This document shows, piece after piece, positions 8,232 through 16,613 of a stretch of 46,530 bases of DNA. Each line of letters begins with the position of its first letter. The first letter of the stretch is position 1. Location of the stretch: the NCBI GenBank assembly GCA_041690035.1, contig JBDNFC010000026.1, forward strand, positions 1-46,530, written 5' to 3'. The notes beneath the pieces are model-generated. The model did no database searches. It was not told where the DNA came from and was given only the letters and a program-made list of their open reading frames with translations. A program made the position numbers and the translations under genes. This stretch comes from CALSPH01 sp041690035. Its GTDB lineage: Bacteria > Bacteroidota > Bacteroidia > NS11-12g > UBA955.

Positions 8232-9473
8232 ATGCACAAAACCTTAATTTATTTAATCACACTCTTGCTCCTATTTTGCATTGGCTGGATGATGGGCTAC
8301 ATGAAATTGCCATATCTTGAAAATGCTTATGACTTTTGGATTGGCTGCTTAATGACCTTAGCAATTGTGTTTTTTATATTTATCGTAAAATCAAATTTAA
8401 AATTACTTTATCTTATTTATTTTAATAAAAAACAACCGGTTAAAATTCCCCGTCAAAACTATAATTTATTTGGGGTATTATATTTTCCCACATTTACTTT
8501 TATAGCCCTTATTTGCTTATTTGTTATATACCATAGAAAAACCACCTTTTCAGAAACGCAAATAGCAAATGAACATAAAATTTATTCATTAGAACAATCA
8601 CTCATTTTAAGCAAACAAAGTCAAAAACTTCATTTACTCTTAGATTTAATCAATCAATTTGAGAGCAAAAGTGAAATAATAGCAAGAAATAATATTTTGG
8701 AAAGAATAATCACTTTGAGTTATTCATTTAAAGATTTTATACCTATTGATACTTGCGATTTATTGGCTCAAAAATATAGTGTGGAAAGAGGTCAATTGCT
8801 ATTGGCAATAGTAAGCACAAAAATGGACTCTAACTCTTTTAAAAAAATTAAAAAAAATATAAGTTTTTCAAGGGCAGATTTGGCCAAAGTAAATTTGCAA
8901 GGAAAAGATTTAAGCGGTATTGATTTAAGAATGGCTAATTTCCAAGAGGCCAATTTGGAAAGTGTCAATCTAAGCAATAGTGACGTATCAATGGCGAATT
9001 TAAAAAGTGCAAATTTGGAAAATGCAAATTTGTCGTTTGCAAATTTCCAAAGGTCTAATTTATCAAGTGCTATAATTAAGAATGCAAATTTAGTAAATAC
9101 ATTGCTGGACAGCGCAAATTTAAAAAGTGTAAATTTAAGAAAATCAAATTTAGAAAATGCAAGTATGATTTGGTCAACCTTAGATTATGCCTTGATGCAA
9201 GAAGCTAATCTTACTAATTGTATTATGAATTTATCTAGCTTGATTAGAACAAATCTATCAAAAGCAACCTTGTTAAATACTAGGCTTAGTCAATTAAAAT
9301 TCGAAGAAATAAATTTAAGCAATGCTTTGTTCAATAACAACTTTATGAATGACTTGGTTTTATATGATCAGCCACTAGCTGATTATATTAAAACAAATTA
9401 TACACTTATTAATTTTGAGAAAAAAAATACCGATTCTGCTGAATTTTGTATTTTAAAACTTAGGTCAGAATAA
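8232..9473 (+). CDS. Membrane-anchored pentapeptide-repeat protein
   Basis: 413 residues from the ATG at 8232; a TTG codon directly before it gives one extra residue and is less likely. Three hydrophobic segments lie at about 4-24, 32-53 and 74-96, followed by a polar helical linker. From about residue 212 to 350 there are consecutive A(N/D)LXX pentapeptide units, such as ANFQE ANLES VNLSN and ANLKS ANLEN ANLSF ANFQR SNLSS. These should fold as a right-handed quadrilateral beta-helix. Family members range from gyrase-protecting proteins to scaffold domains, and nothing here identifies the partner. It stands alone with its own promoter element between the glycan cluster and a convergent lipoprotein gene. 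Confidence 0.85.
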   Translation: MHKTLIYLITLLLLFCIGWMMGYMKLPYLENAYDFWIGCLMTLAIVFFIFIVKSNLKLLYLIYFNKKQPVKIPRQNYNLFGVLYFPTFTFIALICLFVIYHRKTTFSETQIANEHKIYSLEQSLILSKQSQKLHLLLDLINQFESKSEIIARNNILERIITLSYSFKDFIPIDTCDLLAQKYSVERGQLLLAIVSTKMDSNSFKKIKKNISFSRADLAKVNLQGKDLSGIDLRMANFQEANLESVNLSNSDVSMANLKSANLENANLSFANFQRSNLSSAIIKNANLVNTLLDSANLKSVNLRKSNLENASMIWSTLDYALMQEANLTNCIMNLSSLIRTNLSKATLLNTRLSQLKFEEINLSNALFNNNFMNDLVLYDQPLADYIKTNYTLINFEKKNTDSAEFCILKLRSE

Positions 9474-9523
9474 TTATTAATTTATGCATACTAGCTAACC
9501 TAATGGTGAATGCTAAAAACAAT

Positions 9524-10507
9524 TTAAACTTTGCTTAAAGCCCAATTAATTTTTTTGGCAAATTTTTCAACAATATAATCCCCCTCTGTGCAAGGGTTAA
9601 ATCCTATGCCCAAAGCCCAAGAATAATAATTTTGTATATCATTCAAATAATCTGCCAATATTTTAGGCGTTACAGGTGTTTTATAACTAATTTGATATTT
9701 TTCCTTGAGTAATTTTCCAATTTTTTGACCAATTTCATTGTTTACAATGTCCACATAATTGTCTAAGGGATTGTTAATAGAATCTAAAAGCTGCGCTTTC
9801 GAAAAAATACCCGTGGTCAATTCAGGCATGCTCTTGCGCTCATGCAAGTCTGAAATAAGGTCGGCCATCTCTTCAGAAAAAAATGAAGTGATAATGGCTT
9901 GTGCAGTAACATGGTTAAATGTGTTTATATAACCTTTTTCAGAACTGTCAGAAGAACTTAAGTATGCCAAATCGGGTGTATTTATTTTACTAAGCGAAAG
10001 CTGTGCTAAATCGTAGAATGCAACATCATTTACACCAAATATATCCATTTTTCGCCTTGCCAATATATTGATGTGTTTTAATTCTGACCTTTGCCTAATC
10101 AAGCTAGGATAAAAGAATGCCAAATTGGCCTTAACAAAAACACCTGCTTCTGATGTTTCTATTAATTTTTTTTGATCTACTCCAGAACGCATACATTTGT
10201 ATATTAATTGCCCATTATCAAAATAACTTATTCTAACAGATGTAACCACCTTTTTTGTATTTACAAATCCTATAGTATCATTGTAATAGGATAAACTTAC
10301 CCTCTTTTTAAAATCATTCAAATCGATAAAGCGTGTAGTTAACAAAACCCTGGCTTTTACTTTTATTAAAAAAGTATCTGTAATACCTAAATCTTGAAAT
10401 TGCATAGATTTGTTAGTTTGCTTATCGGCTCCGCAGCTAAGCAATATTATGTTTAAAAATAAGATGCAGAAAACTTTGCTTTCAAAAAATACTTTTGGTC
10501 TATTCAT
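9524..10507 (-). CDS. Lipoprotein of unknown function
   Basis: 327 residues. The N-terminus has a basic start, a hydrophobic stretch (about 11-23) and the lipobox LLSC, placing the lipidated cysteine at Cys25 (LLSCGADKQ). The mature part is mixed alpha/beta with no motif I recognise. It is probably periplasmic-facing and attached to a membrane. A 27-codon ORF lies just upstream in the same leader (10513-10596), with 5 bases between its stop and this start. The gene converges with the pentapeptide-repeat gene. I do not assign a function. Confidence 0.75.
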   Translation of the reverse strand: MNRPKVFFESKVFCILFLNIILLSCGADKQTNKSMQFQDLGITDTFLIKVKARVLLTTRFIDLNDFKKRVSLSYYNDTIGFVNTKKVVTSVRISYFDNGQLIYKCMRSGVDQKKLIETSEAGVFVKANLAFFYPSLIRQRSELKHINILARRKMDIFGVNDVAFYDLAQLSLSKINTPDLAYLSSSDSSEKGYINTFNHVTAQAIITSFFSEEMADLISDLHERKSMPELTTGIFSKAQLLDSINNPLDNYVDIVNNEIGQKIGKLLKEKYQISYKTPVTPKILADYLNDIQNYYSWALGIGFNPCTEGDYIVEKFAKKINWALSKV

Positions 10508-10512
10508 AAAAC

Positions 10513-10596
10513 TTATTTCTGCTTAATATTTACAATCACGTATGCGGCCATTTGCTCCATCATATTTAATATATATAAGAGTAACTTAGAATTCAT
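10513..10596 (-). CDS. Possible 27-residue leader peptide or small membrane protein
   Basis: The ATG at 10596 opens a 27-codon frame (MNSKLLLYILNMMEQMAAYV, then IVNIKQK) ending in TAA at 10513. It begins about 12 bases downstream of the start point predicted from a textbook promoter (TTG at 10644-10646, 21-base spacer, TAGCTTTG). Its stop is 5 bases before the lipoprotein ATG. The peptide is mostly hydrophobic with a basic end. It could be a translated leader that couples translation to the lipoprotein, a small membrane protein or a chance frame. Position supports it more than sequence does. Confidence 0.4.
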   Translation of the reverse strand: MNSKLLLYILNMMEQMAAYVIVNIKQK

Positions 10597-10614
10597 GGTA
10601 TTTATTTTTTATTG

Positions 10615-10646
10615 CAAAGCTATGCTTATTAAAGTATTTTTTTCAA
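10615..10646 (-). promoter_or_regulatory. Full -33/-7 promoter of the small-ORF and lipoprotein transcript
   Basis: Reading the minus strand, TTG (10646-10644), 21 bases, then TAGCTTTG (10622-10615). Both halves and the spacing match the Bacteroidota housekeeping promoter. Confidence 0.65.
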
Positions 10647-10725
10647 AAAAGCCTGTAACAAAACTAAAAAAAAATAGCAAAAGACAGATTTTCTGAAATC
10701 TAATGGGGGTTTATGCTATTATTGC

Positions 10726-10733
10726 TACCTTTG
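10726..10733 (+). promoter_or_regulatory. TAnnTTTG promoter element of the mevalonate operon
   Basis: TACCTTTG ends four bases before the ATG at 10738. Since transcription normally begins a few bases after this element, the mRNA would start at or next to the initiation codon. No TTG lies at the usual upstream distance. Confidence 0.55.
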
Positions 10734-10737
10734 CACA

Positions 10738-11775
10738 ATGTTATTAAATGCCACTTGGGAAAGTCCAAGCAATATTGCCTTGGTTAAATATTGGGGTAAA
10801 AAAGGAATTCAAATTCCGGCTAATCCATCGCTTAGCTTTACCCTAAATGAAGCAAAAACAAGGACAGAAATAACGCTGCTAGAAAAAACATCGAACGATG
10901 ATTATCAAATAAAAGTAATATTCGAAGGCAAAGAAGCACCCAATTTTGAAGGTAAAATTATCCAGTTTTTAAATAGAACGACTCATTTATTTACATTTAC
11001 CAAAGAATATCAGCTGCAGATAGAAACAGCCAATACCTTTCCACATTCTAGCGGCATTGCATCATCTGCATCTGGCATGAGCGCCTTAGCCCTTTGCCTA
11101 TGCACCCTAGAAGAACAAATAGAAAATAACAAAACATTAGATTTTTACCGCAAAGCAAGCATAGCTGCAAGGCTAGGTTCAGGAAGTGCTTGCCGATCTG
11201 TTTATGGTGGCTTAGTAAGTTGGGGAAAGCACCCTTTGTACCCTGGCAGCAGTGATGAATTTGCAACAGTATTAGAGCCAACAGAAGTTTTTGAAGGTTT
11301 TTATGGCTTTATAGACGCCATATTATTAGTAGATATTGGCGAAAAAGAAGTGAGTAGCACCCTTGGGCATAGCCTACTAGAAAAACATCCATTTGCTGAA
11401 ACAAGATATGCAACTGCAAATAATAATATGGGAGCCATAAAAACCGCACTAAAAGAAGGTGATATTGAATTATTTACAAAAATTGTGGAGGCCGAAGCAA
11501 TGATGTTGCATGCACTCATGATGACAAGTAATCCATATTTTATATTAATGAAACCTAATACGCTTGCTATTATTCAAAAAGTTTGGGATTTTAGAAAACA
11601 AACTGGCATACATACTGTTATAACTCTTGATGCTGGAGCAAATGTACACATACTCTTTCATGAGCAATATAAAGAAACGGTGATTGATTTTATAAAAACT
11701 GATTTAGTAATGCATTGTTCAGAAAAAAAGTATATTTGCAGCAGTATTGGCAACGGGCCTGCACAAATTAAATGA
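10738..11775 (+). CDS. mvaD: Diphosphomevalonate decarboxylase
   Basis: 345 residues, typical for the enzyme that converts mevalonate 5-diphosphate to isopentenyl diphosphate with ATP in the cytosol. SNIALVKYWGK (11-21) is the hallmark N-terminal motif. HSSGIASSASG (103-113) is the GHMP-kinase ATP loop. GSGSACRSVYGG holds the conserved substrate-binding arginine. Asp298 in TLDAGANVH corresponds to the catalytic aspartate. The ATG at 10738 places the substrate motif correctly and sits directly behind a promoter element. The stop overlaps the next gene by four bases (ATGA), so this gene leads a three-gene isoprenoid operon. Confidence 0.95.
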   Translation: MLLNATWESPSNIALVKYWGKKGIQIPANPSLSFTLNEAKTRTEITLLEKTSNDDYQIKVIFEGKEAPNFEGKIIQFLNRTTHLFTFTKEYQLQIETANTFPHSSGIASSASGMSALALCLCTLEEQIENNKTLDFYRKASIAARLGSGSACRSVYGGLVSWGKHPLYPGSSDEFATVLEPTEVFEGFYGFIDAILLVDIGEKEVSSTLGHSLLEKHPFAETRYATANNNMGAIKTALKEGDIELFTKIVEAEAMMLHALMMTSNPYFILMKPNTLAIIQKVWDFRKQTGIHTVITLDAGANVHILFHEQYKETVIDFIKTDLVMHCSEKKYICSSIGNGPAQIK

Positions 11776-12719
11776 GAATGAATTTAGTAAAAGACACCTT
11801 ATTTTATGCTAAAGTGCTACTTTTTGGAGAGTATGGCATTATAGAAGACTCCATGGGTTTATCTATCCCTTACAGTCAATTTTATGGCGAATTAACCACA
11901 GAATCAAATGACGAATTTGCCAAAATTTCTAATCAAAATCTTAAAAATTTATTTGCCTACTTAAAACAACTATCTAACGACAAAAAACTATTTGCAAAAC
12001 TAAACTTAGATGCATTAGAAAAAGATCTTAATAATGGCCTTTCTTTTAATAGCAGCATTCCACAAGGGTTTGGTGTGGGCAGTTCGGGTGCATTAGTAGC
12101 AGCCATTTATACACGATATGCAAAAAATCCACCCAAAAGCAACACATGGAATAGAGGCGATATTATCTTGCAATTAAAAAAAGAATTAGGGCAAATAGAA
12201 TCATATTTTCATGGCCAAAGTAGTGGTTTAGACCCTTTAATATGTTATCTAAAACTGCCAGTCTTGATTAAATCAAAAGAAAATGTGGGATTGGCAGCAT
12301 TGCCTGATGATTCGAATAAAAATGGAGCCATTTTTTTAATCAATAGCGGGCAGCCAAGCAGCACGAGCACAATGGTGAGTATATTTTTAGAGAAATGTAA
12401 AGAGCAAGGCTTCAGAAAAATGGTAAAAACCACCCTGAAACAATACAATGACGCTTGTATAAGAGCATTTTTAGAAAGGCAAGAAAAACCATTATTCGAA
12501 AATCTTAAAAAACTGAGTGCATTATTTCTAGAAAACTTTCAGCCTATGATACCAAAAAACATAGAAGAACTTTGGAAAAAAGGTTTAGAAACCAACACCT
12601 ATTATCTAAAACTTTGCGGCAGTGGAGGTGGCGGCTACATTTTAGGCTTTACTCAAGATTTAGAAAAAACACAAGCTTTGTTAAGCGATCAAGAAATTAG
12701 TATTGTTTGTAAACTCTAA
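11772..12719 (+). CDS. mvk: GHMP-family kinase, probable mevalonate kinase
   Basis: 315 residues. YAKVLLFGEYGII (12-24) is the N-terminal strand typical of mevalonate kinases. PQGFGVGSSGALVAA (97-111) is the glycine/serine-rich ATP loop. HGQSSGLDPL (147-156) contains the catalytic Asp and substrate loop. CGSGGGGYILGF near the C-terminus is GHMP motif 3. It phosphorylates mevalonate or phosphomevalonate in the cytosol. The HGxSSGLDP loop favours mevalonate kinase, though phosphomevalonate kinase cannot be excluded. It is translationally coupled to mvaD. The ATG at 11772 is used; a second one two codons later is also possible. Confidence 0.85.
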   Translation: MRMNLVKDTLFYAKVLLFGEYGIIEDSMGLSIPYSQFYGELTTESNDEFAKISNQNLKNLFAYLKQLSNDKKLFAKLNLDALEKDLNNGLSFNSSIPQGFGVGSSGALVAAIYTRYAKNPPKSNTWNRGDIILQLKKELGQIESYFHGQSSGLDPLICYLKLPVLIKSKENVGLAALPDDSNKNGAIFLINSGQPSSTSTMVSIFLEKCKEQGFRKMVKTTLKQYNDACIRAFLERQEKPLFENLKKLSALFLENFQPMIPKNIEELWKKGLETNTYYLKLCGSGGGGYILGFTQDLEKTQALLSDQEISIVCKL

Positions 12720-12725
12720 TTAGCT

Positions 12726-13604
12726 ATGACAACTATCAAAAAGGACTCTCTAACCTTTAAGATAATTGTATTTCTATCAATTATTAGGTGGTATAATATT
12801 TTATTAACTGCTATTGCTCAATATTTAGCAGCATTTTTTATTTTTAATCAATGGTATAGCAGGTGGCAAATACTTACCGATATAAAATTACATATCATTG
12901 TAATCTGTACATCTATATTTATAGCTGCGGGCTACCTTATTAATTTTTTCTATGATAAAGAAACTGATTTAATTAATTATCCTAAGAGAACTAGATTATT
13001 TTTGCACCTTAACAAAAATTTTTTAATTAACTCATACTTTTTTCTAATCATAATTGGTTTAATTCTTGCTTTTATGGCATCGTTAAAAATAGGGATTTAC
13101 TTTTTTAGTTTTAGTTTTTTAGTTTGGCTCTATTCGCATAAAATTAAAAAAATAGCCTATTTGAGAGAAATTACTGCTACTTTATTAACCTTAACCTCTT
13201 TTTTTAGCATAACATTACATTATGCACTTATAGAAACAGACATGTTTTTGTATGGATGGTTTATCTTTTTTATTATTCTTATTAGGGAAGGCATTAAAGA
13301 CTTAGAGCATACAAAAGGCAATGCTGTTTATTCGTATTATTCATCTTCAATCATTAATAAACCTTCCTTTTTTCTGTTATTATTAAAAATACTTGCTTTA
13401 TTAGCTTACATCCCAATTTTTGTTTTTTATTATATCTATCAATTTAAACACAATAGCATTTTTTTCATGATTGCAATTTCCTTTATCATGCTTGCTGCCC
13501 TTTTTATTATTCATCAAAAATATGAATCTAAATATGCCCAAATAAGCAATAATTTACTAAAAATCGCCATTGCACTTAGCTTACTTGGCATGGTATGGTT
13601 GTAA
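12726..13604 (+). CDS. UbiA-superfamily polyprenyltransferase
   Basis: 292 residues with about eight or nine hydrophobic segments, as expected for this integral membrane family. The first aspartate-rich motif is Asn73-x3-Asp77-x3-Asp81 (NFFYDKETD), which binds Mg2+-prenyl diphosphate. The second lies around REGIKDLEHTKGNA (187-200, Asp192). The enzyme joins a prenyl chain to an acceptor in the membrane. It starts 6 bases after the mevalonate kinase stop. Homologues in this position are often annotated as geranylgeranylglycerol-phosphate geranylgeranyltransferase, but the acceptor (quinone ring, heme or glycerol phosphate) cannot be read from the sequence. Confidence 0.8.
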   Translation: MTTIKKDSLTFKIIVFLSIIRWYNILLTAIAQYLAAFFIFNQWYSRWQILTDIKLHIIVICTSIFIAAGYLINFFYDKETDLINYPKRTRLFLHLNKNFLINSYFFLIIIGLILAFMASLKIGIYFFSFSFLVWLYSHKIKKIAYLREITATLLTLTSFFSITLHYALIETDMFLYGWFIFFIILIREGIKDLEHTKGNAVYSYYSSSIINKPSFFLLLLKILALLAYIPIFVFYYIYQFKHNSIFFMIAISFIMLAALFIIHQKYESKYAQISNNLLKIAIALSLLGMVWL

Positions 13605-13678
13605 GTCAATTTTTAAATCTCAATCAGTTAAATATCACTTTCTGGTTTACATTGTTTACTAAAACCAATAATATAAAA

Positions 13679-13711
13679 AAAACACCATTAGCAATATACT
13701 AAAGGTGTTTT
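13679..13711 (-). terminator. Intrinsic terminator of the FKBP lipoprotein gene
   Basis: AAAACACC and GGTGTTTT form an eight-pair stem, continued after one mismatch by TTAG/CTAA around a seven-base loop. On the minus strand it is followed by an uninterrupted T tract, as needed to end the FKBP transcript. It may also limit read-through from the plus-strand prenyltransferase gene. Confidence 0.7.
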
Positions 13712-13734
13712 AAAATTAAAATTCTATATTGGTT

Positions 13735-14439
13735 TTAAATTGGTTTTTTGATATTGATATCAATTATCTTGAAAACAATTACTTGCCCTGGCTTAACGTT
13801 GTACCTCTTCATTGCGGGTGAATTTGCGGTTGCAAAAGGTATATAAACGTTGTATTCACCACCAGTTTTCATGGCTAAAATAGCATCACTTAAACCTGTT
13901 GCATAGTTAATGCCCATTATATTTGTCATCGGAAAAGGATATCCACTTACACGGGTATCCAATAAGTTTTGCTCAACATTGGTAGAAAGTGTAAAATGAA
14001 AACTTGCAGAATCTGATATCCCTGCATCTTCGCCAACACCATCTTTTATTTTTTCTACCAGCACTCCTGCATTCAGTTTTTGAACATTAGGTTTTTTGGC
14101 AATTTCTGCTAAAAACTTATCAGAGGCAATCAAATTTGTTTTTGAAATCTCTTTTTCCAATTCCGCAATATAATTATCAAACATCATCTGACTTTGTGCA
14201 ATATCAACGGCAAATCCAGAATCATTTTTTAAGCCTTCTAATAAACCCGACAAATACAAATCTTTGTTTACCTCTTTTATTCCATATTGTTTTAATTGCA
14301 TGGCTTGGTTTAGGCCTAGCATATAGCTTGCACTATCTTTTGCACTTTTCAAAGATTTTCCTTCAATCTTTTTTTCACTATTATTACAAGCCATTAAAAC
14401 TAAACTTGAACACACAGCACTAAAAATTATTTTTTTCAT
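13735..14439 (-). CDS. FKBP-type peptidyl-prolyl isomerase lipoprotein
   Basis: 234 residues. The lipobox LVLMAC puts the lipidated cysteine at Cys18. SASYMLGLNQAMQLKQYGI is the FKBP N-terminal dimerisation helix. A C-terminal FKBP fold follows, recognisable from FHFTLS, GLSDAILAMKTGGEYNVYIPF and the closing GQVIVFKIIDI. The family catalyses proline isomerisation and chaperones proteins in the cell envelope. The central FKBP domain is somewhat divergent from the classic active-site set, so isomerase activity is likely but not certain. It has a well-formed promoter upstream and a terminator downstream, so it is monocistronic. Confidence 0.83.
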   Translation of the reverse strand: MKKIIFSAVCSSLVLMACNNSEKKIEGKSLKSAKDSASYMLGLNQAMQLKQYGIKEVNKDLYLSGLLEGLKNDSGFAVDIAQSQMMFDNYIAELEKEISKTNLIASDKFLAEIAKKPNVQKLNAGVLVEKIKDGVGEDAGISDSASFHFTLSTNVEQNLLDTRVSGYPFPMTNIMGINYATGLSDAILAMKTGGEYNVYIPFATANSPAMKRYNVKPGQVIVFKIIDINIKKPI

Positions 14440-14457
14440 TTTTTTTATTTAAGGGTG

Positions 14458-14487
14458 CAAAAATACATTTGATTTTGTAATTAGCAA
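14458..14487 (-). promoter_or_regulatory. Full -33/-7 promoter of the FKBP gene
   Basis: On the minus strand, TTG (14487-14485), exactly 19 bases, then TATTTTTG (14465-14458), 18 bases before the ATG at 14439. This is an ideal Bacteroidota housekeeping promoter. Confidence 0.75.
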
Positions 14488-14569
14488 CATCAAATTACAA
14501 GAATTTCATGATGTGTTTAAATTTTCGACAAAAAACTACAATTCTCCAATTAAATTCAAGGAAATATAC

Positions 14570-14577
14570 TATGTTTG
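14570..14577 (+). promoter_or_regulatory. TAnnTTTG promoter element of the response regulator gene
   Basis: TATGTTTG lies 16 bases before the ATG at 14594. No TTG is found at the usual upstream spacing. Confidence 0.45.
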
Positions 14578-14593
14578 CATTTTAAAATAACCC

Positions 14594-15001
14594 ATGACAA
14601 TTCAAATTAAAAAAGTGTTAATAATTGATGATGACGAAATAAGCAATTTTATTACCTCAAGTATTTTGGAACAATCCCATAAAGTTAACGAAATGAAAGT
14701 AGTAGAAAGTGCTGACGAAGGCATAAGTTATTTGAATGAACTTATCGAAGAAAAGCTAGAACTGCCAAACCTCATTTTACTTGATATAAAAATGCCAGTA
14801 AAGAGCGGATGGGATTTTATTGAAGATTTTAAAAATATTGCAAGCAATAAACGCAAAGGAGTGCGTATCGTAATGCTTTCCTCTTCTGTTTATCCTGACG
14901 ATGTTTATAAAGCTAAAACTTTTAAAGAAGTTTCAGGATACGTATCTAAGCCTATCACATCAGAAAAACTTGATGATATAATTGTAGATTATATTATCTA
15001 A
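14594..15001 (+). CDS. Single-domain response regulator (CheY-like receiver)
   Basis: 135 residues comprising only a receiver domain. The acidic cluster Asp12-Asp14 (IDDDE) binds Mg2+. Asp64 in LILLDIKMP is the phosphorylation site. Ser96-98 in VMLSSSV occupies the Thr/Ser switch position, and Lys119 in VSKP is the conserved lysine. There is no output domain, so it should act by protein contact or in a phosphorelay. No histidine kinase is nearby, so the partner is unknown. Its stop overlaps that of the convergent ABC-F gene by four bases. Confidence 0.92.
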   Translation: MTIQIKKVLIIDDDEISNFITSSILEQSHKVNEMKVVESADEGISYLNELIEEKLELPNLILLDIKMPVKSGWDFIEDFKNIASNKRKGVRIVMLSSSVYPDDVYKAKTFKEVSGYVSKPITSEKLDDIIVDYII

Positions 15002-16611
15002 ATATAGTAAGCAGTCCTTCTCTCGTGCACATTAGAATCATTAATAAATTCATCATAGGTACACATTTTATCTATCAACCCATTTGGAGTTATTTCTATC
15101 ACCCTATTGGCAACAGTTTGTATAAACTCATGGTCATGAGAGTGAAATAGTACCATGCCCGGATAATCAATTAAAGAATTGTTTAGTGCTTGAATACTTT
15201 CTAAATCTAAGTGATTAGTTGGCTCATCTAATATGAGCAAATTAGGCGATTCTAGCATAAGTTTACTCAACATACACCTTACCTTTTCTCCCCCACTTAG
15301 CACATTGGCGCTTTTAAGAGATTCTTCGCCAGAGAAAAGCATTCTGCCTAAAAAACCCCTAATGAAAGTTTCATCCTTTTCTTCACTATATTGTCTAAGC
15401 CAATCTACTAAAGATAATTTTGAATCAAAATAACTTGAATTATCATTTGGCAAATAAGCTTTTTTTATAGTTACTCCCCAATCAAAATCGCCTTTTTCAG
15501 GTATTATTTCATCGCCTAAACCTTTAAAAAATAGAGTTAATGCCATTGGATTTTTTGCCAAAAATGCAATTTTGTTTCCTTTGTTTACAATAAAACTCGC
15601 TTTGTTTACAACTGCTTTGCTGTCATGTGAAAATGTAACATTATTTACAGCCAAAACTTGATCTCCTGCGTCTCTTTCTGGTTTAAATATGATGCCAGGA
15701 TACTTTCTATTACTTGGTTTTATTTCAGCAATATCTAGTTTATCCAACATTTTTCTTCTGCTTGTAGCTTGTCTACTTTTTGCAACATTGGCACTAAATC
15801 TAGCAATAAACTCAAGCAATTCTTTTTTCTTCTCCTCAGATTTTTTATTTTGATCAGAACGCTGCCTAAGCGCTAACTGACTGCTTTGATACCAAAACAT
15901 ATAATTGCCAGAAAAAATCTGAATTTTACTAAAATCTATATCTGTAATGTGTGTGCATACTGTGTCCAAAAAGTGCCTATCATGCGAAACTACCAAAACA
16001 GTATTTTTAAAGTCTGCTAAAAAGTCTTCTAGCCAAGTAACAGTTTCTACATCTAAATCATTGGTAGGCTCATCAAGCAATAAAATATCAGGATTGCCAA
16101 AAAGGGCTTGAGCCAGCAAAACCCTAACTTTCTGATTTCCGGTTAGGTCTTTTACCAACATTTCGTGATATTTTTCTTCAATTCCTAATCCGCTTAAAAG
16201 CATTCCTGCATCGCTTTCTGCATTCCATCCATCCATTTCTGCAAATCTTTCCTCTAGTTCTGATGCTTTTATTCCATCTTCGTCTGTAAAATCTTCTTTA
16301 GCATATAGATTTTCTTTCTCCTCCATTATTTTCCAAAGCACAGAGTGTCCGATTATTACTGTTTCTAAAACTTTATTATTATCAAATGCAAAATGGTTTT
16401 GGGATAAAACAGCCATTCGTTTTCCAGGTTCTATATTGATACCTCCAGTATTGGGCTCTATTTCGCCACTCAAAATTTTTAGAAAAGTAGATTTTCCTGC
16501 ACCATTTGCTCCTATAACACCATAACAATTGCCTGCTGTAAAATTTAGGTTTACATCTTCGAACAATACCCTTTTCCCAAATCTAAGGGAAACATTATTT
16601 ACTGATAACAT
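14998..16611 (-). CDS. ABC-F family ATPase, YbiT/YkpA-like
   Basis: 537 residues with two ABC cassettes and no membrane segment, as in ribosome-associated ABC-F proteins. The first cassette has Walker A GANGAGKST (34-42), the signature region LTGNQKVRVLLAQ (156-168) and Walker B ILLLDEPTND (176-185). A basic linker at about 250-300 is the P-site tRNA-interacting region. The second cassette keeps LSGGEK (439-444) and LLILDEPTNHLD (458-469), but its Walker A position reads AFLAKNPMALTLFF (349-362), without GxxGxGKS. As I recall, this degeneracy is shared with YkpA-type relatives. It lies two bases behind the cyclophilin gene and is probably co-transcribed with it. Confidence 0.88.
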   Translation of the reverse strand: MLSVNNVSLRFGKRVLFEDVNLNFTAGNCYGVIGANGAGKSTFLKILSGEIEPNTGGINIEPGKRMAVLSQNHFAFDNNKVLETVIIGHSVLWKIMEEKENLYAKEDFTDEDGIKASELEERFAEMDGWNAESDAGMLLSGLGIEEKYHEMLVKDLTGNQKVRVLLAQALFGNPDILLLDEPTNDLDVETVTWLEDFLADFKNTVLVVSHDRHFLDTVCTHITDIDFSKIQIFSGNYMFWYQSSQLALRQRSDQNKKSEEKKKELLEFIARFSANVAKSRQATSRRKMLDKLDIAEIKPSNRKYPGIIFKPERDAGDQVLAVNNVTFSHDSKAVVNKASFIVNKGNKIAFLAKNPMALTLFFKGLGDEIIPEKGDFDWGVTIKKAYLPNDNSSYFDSKLSLVDWLRQYSEEKDETFIRGFLGRMLFSGEESLKSANVLSGGEKVRCMLSKLMLESPNLLILDEPTNHLDLESIQALNNSLIDYPGMVLFHSHDHEFIQTVANRVIEITPNGLIDKMCTYDEFINDSNVHERRTAYYI

Positions 16612-16613
16612 TC

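Noticed and set aside
8900..9180. Possible CRISPR or minisatellite array
   Set aside because: The 15-base periodicity (aatttg-gcn units) encodes pentapeptide repeats in frame; there are no spacers.
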